From: Mycosphaerella arachidis | Lineage: Eukaryota; Ascomycota; Dothideomycetes; Mycosphaerellales; Mycosphaerellaceae | Assembly: GCA_001297265.1 (NCBI GenBank) | Contig: LIHB01000117.1 | Span: 1-64,000, forward strand | Reading direction: 5' to 3' | DNA: 64,000 bases | Part shown: in pieces, positions 33,707-43,820 of the stretch | Layout of the letters: each line of letters opens with the position of its first letter | Position numbering within the stretch: position 1 is the first letter of the stretch | Program-made: the position numbers and the translations under genes | Notes under the pieces: model-generated | What the model was told of the DNA's origin: nothing | The model's input: the letters and a program-made list of their open reading frames with translations, nothing else | Database searches by the model: none

Positions 33707-36429
33707 ATGGGGACCACCAAGCAGAAACAGAAGACAGTGACAAAGGCAGTCACCACCAGGACGGCAGTCACCCCAAAGCAGAGTCTCGAAATTGTGCAGA
33801 CACTGCTTCATAGCGCTGTAAGTTCCCTTAATCGGGCTGACAGATGTGATACTAACGCCCTTTGCAGCTGAGCAGTATCGCTTACCTGAGGTCGGTGATC
33901 GACGCCCTTGCCCGCAGGATAGCACTGACTGAAGCAGGGACTTGCTGCCTGAGAAAGCGTTCCATAAGCAGTTGATCGGTATCAACGACAAGTTGGTGTA
34001 CTCCGACTATGCTCACGGCAGATTGAATAAGAAGAAACCGACGACAGAGCACACATGCATCCGAGCGATGCGACGTGGCACAAGCAAGCGTGTCGACATG
34101 TTACTGAACTGGCTTGTGAGTTCATTTGCACCGTACTCAGGCCCACCTGCTGATCCTCAACAGGAGACTGGAGCTTTTACCGCGCTCAAGGACGGCCGTC
34201 TCAAGGCTATCCAGTGTCGCGTCCACGCCCAGCCAGATAGTCGCGAGAAGGTGGTCGAGACGTACACGTTCAACATCAAATACGACTTGAGTGGTGGATG
34301 TGGCAAGCAGCTTGTTGGTGTGCAGATGGATAGCCAGCAAGGTGGCGAACGCACCGTCGAGGCAACCAACCTCGGCTTGCAACTTCTTCTGCGCGAAACG
34401 ATCAATTGCTGTGGTTCCCTCCCTGATCTTCCAGGTGCACCGCCCATGTCGAGGGTCCTGCAGCATCGCTAACGGTCATCTAGTCATTCGTTTCGTCAGC
34501 ATGAGTCTTTTCTACGACGGCGAGGACTTCAAGCCGCCAGGCTTTGTCCCAGGTTCCACCGATAGCCTCATGTTCGCCAATGCACTGGGTTGGACGAAGC
34601 AGAGCAAAAAGCTCACAGAACTACCGTCCTGCTTTCATGCGTCCGTGAAATGCCCACGATGCCGATTTATCGTGCTGATCATCTTACAGCACTACTTTGA
34701 CCATCACTCATCTCCATCAGCTGCCACCGTCAGATGACGCAGGTCCACTGCAAGAACAGCATAGCCCACGCATTCCATCGCAGCTGGAGTACGGCGACAT
34801 CAGCTCACGACTCGAAGACATTGGCTGCGACCAATATGCAAGTAATGAGAACGGCAAGAATGCCGTAGACACATCGAACATCGACCACGTCACCCCATCT
34901 ACTGTGGTGGACGAAGAAGCCCCTCCCGTGAATGTTAACATGGCTCTCACGCAACAAGTCGAGACTCCAGCAGAAACTTCCCAGCCCGTTGCGGATCAGA
35001 ACAGAGTACGTTCAAGCCAGGAAGTTCCACTCATGGCGAGTTGTCATTGTACTGCATACAGGCAATTATCTTTGCGCCGCACTGTAGACTAACACGGAAC
35101 AGTATGACCTTGGTCGGCGGTCTAGTCGTACTTTCAGCGAAAGCCTGGACACTCAGTCCAGCAATGTGCCACGCATGAAGAGCGCAGTTCAAGACATGCT
35201 GCAGCCGGAACGCCTCACGCAAGGAGACACACAGACCCAGGCACCGCTGAGAGCCCGGACATTCGTCAACCCAGGGACGATCACGCCAGGCCCTCCGACA
35301 TTTCTTGCGAGGCAGGCGGCGGACAGCGCTATTCCAGCTGTCAGTAAGCTGACACTGCGTCCCGAGGTCGCTGCACGACTTACAGCAGAGAAGGCGACAC
35401 TATATGAGAAGGCCACACAGCTTGTTGCACCCAAGCAGAGACGCGTTGAGGGCCAGGATGTTGTCATGTGCCAATGTGGCTATGATGGTGAAGACAATGC
35501 CATGGTACGCACATTTCTGGCCCTAAAGTTTTCGGTAACTGACCGGCGCTCAGATCAATTGCTCATTCTGCGACACTTGGCAGCATTTGAACTGCTATGG
35601 CTACTCTGGTGCAGGAGATCCACGTGTGCCACATAGCAAGGATGATCACGCTTGTTACCAGTGTCTGTTTGGAGGCCGGGACGCAGTCAAACTTTCCAGA
35701 CTTCAGGATCTCGCTCTCAAGCGTCGAGTCATGAGCTCTGCTTTGCAGAACAGCTTCAGGAAGAAGACGGAGATTGGCAAGTCTTTGAGTAAGTACATGA
35801 TCATTCCCCGGACATTACAGCGTGCTGAAGTCGTATCAGATATGCAGCCGGACGTCGCAGCGCGCCTGCAGCGCGAACTCCTCGAAGAGGGGTTCATCAT
35901 GGCGACTTCTAAATCCCACAAGCCGGGCTTCGCGAAGAAGGGACAACCTTACTTCGTCCCAGTCGCTCAAGGCCCAGTCCATCAAGCAATGATTGAGCAG
36001 CTTTTCGACCCACTCGTGATGATCGAGGAGAATGTGAGTATGTCACTATTGCTTGTAAAGCACTGCTAACTTTTATAGTATGCCAGCAATATTAACATTG
36101 CCACACCCCGTGCGGTCGCGAAGCAGATACAGCAGATGAGATCCGCCAGCATGCCTCCACCCGCCACGCCTGCTTCGAGGTTGAGGGTTCAAGGCACACC
36201 GACTACCGCCTCTGGTCTCGACCCACGAGCTTCCATGCCGCCGTACATCACCCCGAGCCACGTCCCTGGTCGCATCACGAAGCGTCCGCGCGACGAAGAA
36301 GATATTTTCTCGACTCCTGCGAAGCGAGCTGCAACATCCACACCATTGTTCGGTCGCCTCAAGTGCGTGCAGTCTCAATCCATGTTGAAGGCTTACGGAG
36401 AATCTTCAAGCCCGGTGGTCCGACAATAG
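33707..36429 (+). CDS. HOP1: Hop1, meiotic HORMA-PHD axis protein
   Basis: Nine exons: 33707-33817, 33868-33890, 33938-34115, 34164-34434, 34484-34640, 34690-35005, 35103-35504, 35554-36033, 36079-36429; 762 residues, in frame. Residues about 25-250 are a HORMA domain: LHSALSSIAYLRDLLPEKAF, MRRGTSKRVDMLLNWLE, VVETYTFNIKY and SLFYDGEDFKPPGF. Residues about 473-526 are a PHD-type finger: MCQCGYDGE, INCSFCDTWQHLNC and ACYQC. A winged-helix-like segment follows (about 560-640). This is the Hop1 layout: a chromosome-axis protein that promotes meiotic double-strand breaks and bias to the homologue, with Red1/Rec8 partners and Mec1/Tel1 sites. Introns 2, 4 and 5 have weak donors (GTCGGT, GTGCAC, GTCCGT); the alternatives tested run into stops. 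Sexual-cycle expression is likely. Confidence 0.9.
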
Positions 36430-36736
36430 ACGCGTACTTGCCAGCGTTGACGCGATGATTGTACGATTGTATGACTCTGGTGCATACTGTATGGAACTGT
36501 GTAAGAGTCCTGGAGTACACGGCTGTACGATGTCCCACGGAATTGGGAGTCTTGGGCTGAGGGAACGAATAGCTAATACCAATCTCGCTTAACAATTGTG
36601 TGTTCATACTGAAGAAGCTCTATGATTTTCGTATCTTCATCAATCTCCTACCTACAACGCCTGGATTCATGATCATTACCACCTCTTCGATCTGTTGAAA
36701 GTAGCTAGCGCCACTTCCCGGTGGCACAACATTTGC
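36430..36736. other. Convergent 3' gap
   Basis: Lies between the stops of HOP1 (+) and the MFS gene (-). Nothing further seen. Confidence 0.6.
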
Positions 36737-38473
36737 CTATAGCGGAACATGCTCAAACTCCTGCTTGGGGATCACGCTTTGTTTTACACCAACATCCCTG
36801 CCTGGACTCTCCGAATTCAAGTTCGAAATCTTATCCACGCCTTCGCTCGCCTGACTTGGGTTGCGATGCCGCTTCTCCGCATCCTCTCCAGCGGCCATCT
36901 CTGCGAACTCAGGTCCGGCTTGCTCCGCCTGTTGCTCAGCGATCTTCTGAGCGAACGGTGATCGCTTCCTGAACCACTCTCCCTTGGTATAGAACACGAC
37001 CACTGGAATGCACAGGAACAGCGCAATGACGGCGAGGATAAGAGTTGGCCAGAAGTAGCCCAATTTCTCCTTCTCGCCACCGAAGGCCTGATAGAGGGGT
37101 TCGGAATACAACGCGGCGAAACCTGCTAATGCGTCACGACAGAACCCGTTTCCGCCGGTGGCGCTTGCGGCGTAGGGACCGTAGGCGGCCACCATGTAGT
37201 CGATTGTGTCCATGTAGATGTCGAAGTTCACGAAGCCGATGAACGCGGTGAAGATGGCGATGCCGATCCAGTGGACGCCGTAGTCAGGACCTATGCTCAA
37301 CGCGCCATAGCAGATGAGGCCAAGGGGAAGAAGCCAGACACTGTAAAGTAGACGGCGCATCCTCCGCTCCGCACGGATGGCGTTGGGGTTGCCGTTCATG
37401 GCGCGGCGATCAGCGTAGTAGGTTGGTAAGTGCGTTGCCCAGGCGATGATGTAGGCGACCAAAAGAGCGAAGAAGCTGAGACCTTTGGTAATTGTGGTAA
37501 ACCCCCATTTATCCAACACCATGCCGAAGGAAGTGAGGCCGGTGAAAATGAAAGCGTCGCTGAAGCCGGAGAGGAGGGAAAGGAAGCCGACAATCCATTC
37601 GGTGCAGAGCATTTTATAGGGGCGCCACATGAGACTTGCAATGTGCTTCCAGGACAGACGTTCGCGGAGGGTGCCTCTCACTTCTACCGGGCCCCAGATC
37701 TGCTGGCCCTTTGCTCGGAGTCTTTTGGCGTGTTTGTCGAGCATGGAATCTGTGCGAGTTTCGGGGACGAGCCAGAAGTGGAGAAACTGGGTTATGGCGC
37801 CGAAGATGAGAGAAATCCAGAAGCACCATCGCCATGGAAGGTAGGATTCGATGAAGCCGCCGGCGATGGGGGCGACGACGCTGCCGCCGACCGAGGAAAG
37901 GACGATGTAGGCGAGAGCAAATTGTTGATCGGCAGGCTTGAACATGTCTGCGACGATGCCGAGAGTGACGGAGCCGCCGGCGGAGCTCAAGCCTCCAAGA
38001 CCTCGGGCAATAACGACTGTTGTGAAGTTGGGTGCGAGAGCACAAGGAATTTGCCAGATGTTGACCAGACCGAGCGAGATCTGCATGATCCAGAAGCGAC
38101 CAAACTCTTCGGAGAAAGGTGCCCATGCCTCGCAGCCGAAGGCGTAGAAGAGGAGGAAGACGAACTGCCCGATACGCGCTTGCTGCTTGTCGATGGCGAA
38201 GTCTTCAGACATGCCTGCCACTGAATTTGCATAGATGGCGGCGTTGAAATTCATGCTGATCTGCACGACGAAGATGACGGAGAGGATCATCCATTTCTTC
38301 CACTCTGGAAAAGCGAAGGCTGTGTGCTCGAACGCATCGGCTTCGCGAAGGTAGTTGTCGTTTGAGCTTCTAGCTGGTGTGTTGTTCGGTGGAATGAGTT
38401 CGGCGGATGACTGGGAATTAGAGACCTGCCGCTCCGAGACCGTTGCGGTCTCCTTCTTCCGGCGAGGAAGCAT
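36737..38473 (-). CDS. MFS transporter, DHA1 (drug:H+ antiporter) type
   Basis: A single exon of 578 residues. An N-terminal tail of about 60 polar residues precedes FPEWKKWMILSVIFVVQ, the first of about 12 membrane spans. Recognisable family segments are EEFGRFWIMQ in the loop after span 2-3, GLGGLSSAGGSVTLGIVADMF in span 4-5 (the antiporter-like motif C region) and YLPWRWCFWISLIFG in span 6. The middle loop is charged and the C-terminal tail is acidic then polar. The family exports drugs, polyamines or small metabolites from the plasma membrane or vacuole in exchange for protons. The substrate cannot be told from the sequence. No biosynthetic gene cluster surrounds it. Confidence 0.85.
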   Translation of the reverse strand: MLPRRKKETATVSERQVSNSQSSAELIPPNNTPARSSNDNYLREADAFEHTAFAFPEWKKWMILSVIFVVQISMNFNAAIYANSVAGMSEDFAIDKQQARIGQFVFLLFYAFGCEAWAPFSEEFGRFWIMQISLGLVNIWQIPCALAPNFTTVVIARGLGGLSSAGGSVTLGIVADMFKPADQQFALAYIVLSSVGGSVVAPIAGGFIESYLPWRWCFWISLIFGAITQFLHFWLVPETRTDSMLDKHAKRLRAKGQQIWGPVEVRGTLRERLSWKHIASLMWRPYKMLCTEWIVGFLSLLSGFSDAFIFTGLTSFGMVLDKWGFTTITKGLSFFALLVAYIIAWATHLPTYYADRRAMNGNPNAIRAERRMRRLLYSVWLLPLGLICYGALSIGPDYGVHWIGIAIFTAFIGFVNFDIYMDTIDYMVAAYGPYAASATGGNGFCRDALAGFAALYSEPLYQAFGGEKEKLGYFWPTLILAVIALFLCIPVVVFYTKGEWFRKRSPFAQKIAEQQAEQAGPEFAEMAAGEDAEKRHRNPSQASEGVDKISNLNSESPGRDVGVKQSVIPKQEFEHVPL

Positions 38474-39795
38474 GGTGAATTATCCTAGACACGATGTCAG
38501 TGTCGTGGATGAAGGAGAGCAAGTATGAAGTGACGAAGGTTAGAGTCTACATAGTGCTCATCGTGCACCCCTAAGCAGTGGGCGGCAACGACGCCGGAGG
38601 AAATACTGCTGTCCTGCAAAGATTATGAAGCTGGATTCTACCTCCAGCATGCATTAGACGCCAACTGCGACGCTGCGATCTCACCACTCGCAACGACCAG
38701 CTTCATGCTTCGTCTTGCACAGCAGTATAGCTGTTAATAGAGATCGTGACTCACCTTATCTTGCTCCAGAGGATGTGCTGATAACGAGAGTTGTGTAGCG
38801 AATGTTGTGATAACGAGAAGCCCAGTTGTAAGAGCGTTGGGCAGGCAGTGTGTAGTTGGGATATGGAGCAAAGAAAGTCAGAAGAGTGGGAGCAGGCAGG
38901 ATACAGTACGCTGGCTTAACATGCTTCGAAGACTTCAAAGGTTGATATGAGGAGCTATACAGCTTATCAGGTGTCATGACATGGCGCTGGGGCGCCAAGC
39001 TCTTGCGGTTGACGACTCAGATGTCGTGCAATACTGTATGACCGTACGAGCGGAACCAGAAAGATAGCAGAGCTGGTCATGACTTGTGGATAGAACACGT
39101 GTACGACTCTGTACGCTTCGCTGGAAATGTGGAATGCCTGAGGTGTAGCTCGAGCAATTCAGGAATCACAAGCATGTGATTCGAGCATGCTCGCTCGATT
39201 GTCCTGTCCTGAGGACATGGTCGAGACGAGGGTACTGAAGTCGTAAACCTCCAGTATAGGCATCAAAGATCCAGCAATCAGAGTGAGATTCCGACGCATG
39301 ACGATACATGCAGTCGACCCTTCGCAGCTGGCACTCTTTCGTCGCCGCAGGAGTAGTGGTCAAGTCATCGGGTGGCACCAAGAAGGTGAAAATTGCCGCA
39401 GGACCGTGCTCGTAATCATCAAGACTCAGAACCGAGTTGTCTGTCACACCCGTTTGCCATAGAGAAGACATTTCTTTCTAGAACGCATCGCCCTCAGGAG
39501 TGGGCACAACGTATGATCGAGGGCTCTCTCTTCAGTGTTGGAACAATGGTTGAATTCGGCACTTAATCTTCCACAGGTCGTTCGCCTTTATGTGTAATAT
39601 CAAGCGAGTCTTGCTTGCCAGGTCAGCGTGAGATCGCACTATCCTCATACCTGTATCTGTGTTATCGCACAAGTGAGAAGGAGTGAGTGCGATGAGGTAA
39701 GATCGAAGTCGCGGATCTTGCCTTGGCATCTCTTCCCAGCCACTTCGCGACTCGTCTGAACATCTTGTCAGCATACCAAGCGCTGGCGATTGATC
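38474..39795. other. Gap, divergent promoters of MFS and Yra1-like genes
   Basis: About 1.3 kb. Minus-strand ORFs of 80, 101 and about 123 codons occur (38756-38998, 39166-39471, 39532-39903). Only the middle one starts at a clear ATG with a somewhat protein-like sequence. None has a motif, and the third overlaps exon 1 of the Yra1-like gene, so none is called. Confidence 0.45.
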
Positions 39796-41266
39796 ATGGA
39801 CCGTAGTCTGGACGAGATCATTGGCGAGAGGCCAGCCCCGCGAGCAGTAAGCGACATAGATGAAGCCTGCATCAGACGGATCGCAAAGTCCAGCTAACGA
39901 CAATGGCAGCGCGGTGGCAGAGGCGGCGGCCGAGGTGGAGATCGACGAGGACCACCACCCATGCGGGCACCACGTAGGGAGGACTATCCTAGAGACGGAG
40001 TGCGAAAGGTGTGTCTGATCCTCTTTGACTGCTACATGTACCCATCTCTCCCCGGGCTAACATCCACATCCACTGCAGGTGCCAACTTCCTCCCTCCCAA
40101 CTTCCTTTGCATGGACATAGTCCCGTGAGACCATACGATCCGGTCGACGCATACCTACCAACGCCCTTGCGGAGTGTTCTGCGGACGCGACGATCTTCGA
40201 TGGCCACTCGCGGCGCTTCAGACCGCACCAAGCTGACCACGGCATATCTGCCACACAGACTCGACGTGACGAGCCAGCGAATCTCGACGAGTACGTAAGA
40301 AGCACACAGACGTGGATATAGCAGAAGCTGATACAGGAATAGAGATTGGACACACGACCGCTACGAGGACGACCGCTATGATCGCCGAGACAGAAGGGCG
40401 CCAGCACCATACGACCATCGCCCACCACGAGGAGGAGCACCGTACATTACCGCTTCCCACGCCATGATTAATTGCAGCTAACAATACACTAGCGGCGGCA
40501 GCAAGATCCGTGTCGACAACCTTCACTACGAGCTGACGGAAGAGGATCTCCGAGTATGCGCCTACTCGACATGCCGACCTGCCTTCATACTAATTTCCCA
40601 TAGGACCTTTTCGAACGCATCGGCCCAACGACCTCCGTTCGTCTCCTCTACGACCGCGCAGACCGCTCCCTAGGCACAGCCTACGTCATCTACGAAGACC
40701 CGCGAGATGCCCGTCAAGCTGTCGATGACTTTGACGGGCAAATGGCCAACGGTCAACCCATTCGCCTTCAGCTCATGCCCATCGGACCAGCTCCACGAGC
40801 TCCCGGCGCCTCGCTGATGGATCGCATGGAGAAGCCACCGCGCAGCCTTTTCGACAGGATCGAGGATGGTAGAAACGCCGGAAGAGAGGGTAGCCGTGAA
40901 GGAGGTCGCAGGAGGAGATACAGGAGCGATAGCCCTCAGAAGGACCGACTCGCGCCGTCAGATGTAGACCGCTACATCCCAGGTCGTGGCTCGCGATCGC
41001 CGGCCAGACGTCGTGGCACACCACGTGAAGGCGGCAGACGACCAGGCGAGAGGAGAGAGCGTGGCGGCGGCAGAGGTGGACGAGGAGGACGCACAGATGA
41101 GGAAGGTCGTCCCATTGTTGGAGGTAGGCCGAAGAAGACGGCCGAGGAGCTGGATGCAGAGATGGCGGACTACTGGAGTGGTAGCAAGAATGAGACTGCC
41201 GCGACCAACAACGGAGCGGCTGCTGCGAACGACACGAATGGTGGAGATATCGACATGGATATCTGA
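39796..41266 (+). CDS. Yra1/Mlo3/ALYREF-type mRNA export factor
   Basis: Six exons: 39796-39846, 39910-40008, 40259-40290, 40337-40441, 40493-40553, 40604-41266; 336 residues in frame. The start MDRSLDEIIGERP matches the N-terminal UAP56-binding motif of Yra1/ALY proteins. An RGG-rich patch follows, then a single RRM (about 99-180): KIRVDNLHYELTEEDLR and TAYVIYEDPRDARQAVDDF stand for RNP2 and RNP1. The C-terminal half is Arg-rich and ends with a second conserved helix, KKTAEELDAEMADYW. ALY/Yra1 is the TREX adaptor that loads Mex67 on spliced mRNA; fission yeast Mlo3 also works in RNA surveillance. The third exon is only 32 nt and the intron before it is 250 nt, the longest in the gene. The first exon was found by this N-terminal motif. 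Confidence 0.87.
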
Positions 41267-41422
41267 GAGATAGAGATATGGAGCCATGCTCCAGCTTGTG
41301 ACGATAAGCTCGTGGTATGATATGTATTGGAGCCAGAACAAGAAAACTCATAGGCCATGCAGAGAATCAACCGACTCCACACTAGGCATGCAGAACAAGA
41401 ACGCTCCATCATGAACAAAACT

Positions 41423-43276
41423 TCACAACTCCAATCCCTCCAACTGACTCACAACAGCATCCTCATCTCCGCCGCATTGATGTCCCACCACATCATCTAC
41501 ACCCAACCACTCCTCCTGCAACGCAAGAACTACCAGATCTCCCGCCGAGCAAATTCCATTCGCAATGATCGCCCCCGGGTCCAGAAAATCTTGAACCTTT
41601 AGCAAAACCTTCTCCAATTCCCTCCCTCTCTTCCAGACCGCATATTCCTCTTTCCTCTTCTTACTCGGCGCTTTCTGTTGGCTCGGCCACGCGATCTGTT
41701 GAAGGAGCTTATACAGAATGAGATGGAGCCAGACCAAATTTGTCTGAGGGTGGTATTGATCCCACGAGCGGCCGGAAGTTTCCATTTCATGTTGCAGACT
41801 GTGGCAGTCTGCGAGTGGGTCGTCAAAGTAGAGTGCCCCGCGCATGTAGCGGTATATCTCGTATTGATACTCTTCTGTGCTGTCGCCTTCGAAGATTGCC
41901 GGGTCGCGGGTCAGGTCTTGGTATGCGATGTCGTTGGTGCTGCTGGACATGAGGCAGCGGGAGATGGTGTAGTCTATGATTGTGGTTTCGTGGGTGGTGA
42001 AGTTGAGAGTTAGGGTTGGGTCTATTGCTTCGGAGGATGAGGATGAGGATGGGGATGAGCGCACGCAAATGTTCCCAAGATGTAAGTCGCGGTGCTCGAA
42101 TTGTGCTCCTTCTTCGCCTTTGGCGAGCGAGAGCACGACTTGCCAGAAGATGTCCCAGATTGTCCAGATTGAGGTGGCGAGGCCTTCTTCGACGAGGCGT
42201 TCGAGGTCTGTGCCGGCGTCTTGCATTTCGATTACCGCCCAGAGTTGGTCTTGGGTGTAGCTGGTTTTCTTGGATGGATCTGGGAAGTGGCTGGGGTCTT
42301 TCTTCTTTTTCTTTTGGGCTGTGTTCCAGTTCTTGAAGGCTTGAGCGAAGGCTGGTGGTGGTCGGCCTTGTAGGATTCGTACATCTCGGAAGTTTGTGAA
42401 GCCGGGTATGGCACTCATGCGTTGGAGGAGCTTCACTTCCGTTGCAACATTGTCCGGTGCAGTCATGTTGTCTTGCTTCGTCATCGCGGCCTTCCTCTTT
42501 CGCTTGTCCACGGGGAGTGCGCTGTTTGGAGCCTTCAGTGGGATGATCTTGAAGACTGATTCATCTGTGGTGGTGAACGCTGAGAGATGTTCGTGAAGAC
42601 TCAGTCGATACACCTCACCGAAAGACGCCTCTGCTATCTTGGTGACTGCGAAGTGCTCAGAGAGTTGTTCTGACCAGGTTTCGAAGCAGGTTAATGGATG
42701 TGGTGAGAGGCCCAGTAGCGAGTCACAATGCGCTTCGTACTCATTGGGAGTATCTTTCGATGCTTCTGGCGATATGCTCCGCCGCCTCTCTACTGCTGTG
42801 CTTTCCACAGTATGCGATTGTATTGATAGATTTCCAAGAGCTTTCGTGGCTTGCTCGAGAACGTCAGGCTCTTGATCCTTATTAGATGTGTTGAGTTTCA
42901 ACGAGCGCATTCCACATATTGAGTCTTCCTTCACCAATTCATCCTGCTTTTGCACCGGCTTGACTTCATCCTCGTCATCACTATCCCACACGATATGCCC
43001 CTTCCGTTTCACTCGCGGCTGTTTCGTCTTTTTCGCATATTGTATTGCCTTCACCGGCAGCACGACTGCATTATGACTCTTCTGGCCCAGCGCTTTTCGA
43101 GGCGATCTCCTTACTGCAACGTTTGCTTCCTGCTTGTGCTCTGCCTCTTTAGATGGTACATTTGATTTCTTGGTCCTGACTTGCTTCGGTAGTGGCTGTT
43201 CCGGGCTGGAGAGTGGCGCCGGCAGGGCGTCGTATATTGCTCGAGAGCGTCTCCCGTAAACTTGTTGGCGAGGCAT
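41423..43276 (-). CDS. Haspin-type protein kinase
   Basis: A single exon of 617 residues. Residues 1-190 are basic and disordered. The kinase domain covers about 195-560: ASFGEVYRL near 217 for the glycine loop, VFKIIPL with the ATP-site Lys, HRDLHLGNICV near 394 as catalytic loop and IIDYTISRC near 434. DYT in place of DFG is diagnostic for haspin, as is a lack of the usual APE motif. A large insertion with a Lys run lies between the N-lobe strands. Haspin phosphorylates histone H3 Thr3 to recruit Aurora B to centromeres in mitosis. The gene is convergent with the Yra1-like gene, with only 156 bp between stops. Confidence 0.92.
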   Translation of the reverse strand: MPRQQVYGRRSRAIYDALPAPLSSPEQPLPKQVRTKKSNVPSKEAEHKQEANVAVRRSPRKALGQKSHNAVVLPVKAIQYAKKTKQPRVKRKGHIVWDSDDEDEVKPVQKQDELVKEDSICGMRSLKLNTSNKDQEPDVLEQATKALGNLSIQSHTVESTAVERRRSISPEASKDTPNEYEAHCDSLLGLSPHPLTCFETWSEQLSEHFAVTKIAEASFGEVYRLSLHEHLSAFTTTDESVFKIIPLKAPNSALPVDKRKRKAAMTKQDNMTAPDNVATEVKLLQRMSAIPGFTNFRDVRILQGRPPPAFAQAFKNWNTAQKKKKKDPSHFPDPSKKTSYTQDQLWAVIEMQDAGTDLERLVEEGLATSIWTIWDIFWQVVLSLAKGEEGAQFEHRDLHLGNICVRSSPSSSSSSEAIDPTLTLNFTTHETTIIDYTISRCLMSSSTNDIAYQDLTRDPAIFEGDSTEEYQYEIYRYMRGALYFDDPLADCHSLQHEMETSGRSWDQYHPQTNLVWLHLILYKLLQQIAWPSQQKAPSKKRKEEYAVWKRGRELEKVLLKVQDFLDPGAIIANGICSAGDLVVLALQEEWLGVDDVVGHQCGGDEDAVVSQLEGLEL

Positions 43277-43820
43277 TACTGTCGTCGTTATACTGTCGTC
43301 TCAGTGCGCAGCTCGAGGCTTTAGTCTTGCGAACAGCCTGGTCGGTGCTCATGTGTGCCACAGCTAGTGTTTGACCTAGCAACTATCGATAAGTTGCCGC
43401 GAATCGTCACTTTGCCTCGCCACGAGGTCGCGGCAAGAACGATCGAAATGCGACCGCCACATGGTGATGAATAGATCGTATGGACACCTCACTGTCGCCA
43501 TACTAACCATGCCCCGTCGTCAGCATTCGAGCGCGGCATATGCGTGAGCGTACACTAGCATCGATTGAATGATGTTGAGGCAGGCTACGTAGCCTCGGCC
43601 TTGGAGCCATTGTTTCGAGTAGACGCGCCTCGAATACACCCATTAACTCCCTCGCGTGACTCTCATCGCCATCAAAGCCTTTTGTAACCATCAACAGACT
43701 CATCATCCACGCGCTGGACGCTCAGGCTGGATCCGGGGATATTACCTGCTCGCCGAATGAACTGAGCATCTCAAAGGCACGAGTAGGAAGCCTGGACTCG
43801 AAGCTCAGGCGGATATCAAC
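43277..43820. promoter_or_regulatory. Divergent promoter, haspin / spermidine-synthase-like
   Basis: The 544 bases between two divergent start codons; no coding region or clear box motif is seen. Confidence 0.5.

Noticed and set aside
37430..38224. 264-codon plus ORF antisense to the MFS gene
   Set aside because: Shadow of the transporter on the other strand; Gly/Glu/Asp-rich make-up is what antisense of membrane spans gives.
39166..39471. 101-codon minus ORF with a good ATG
   Set aside because: No partner exon or motif; kept only as a mention in the gap entry.
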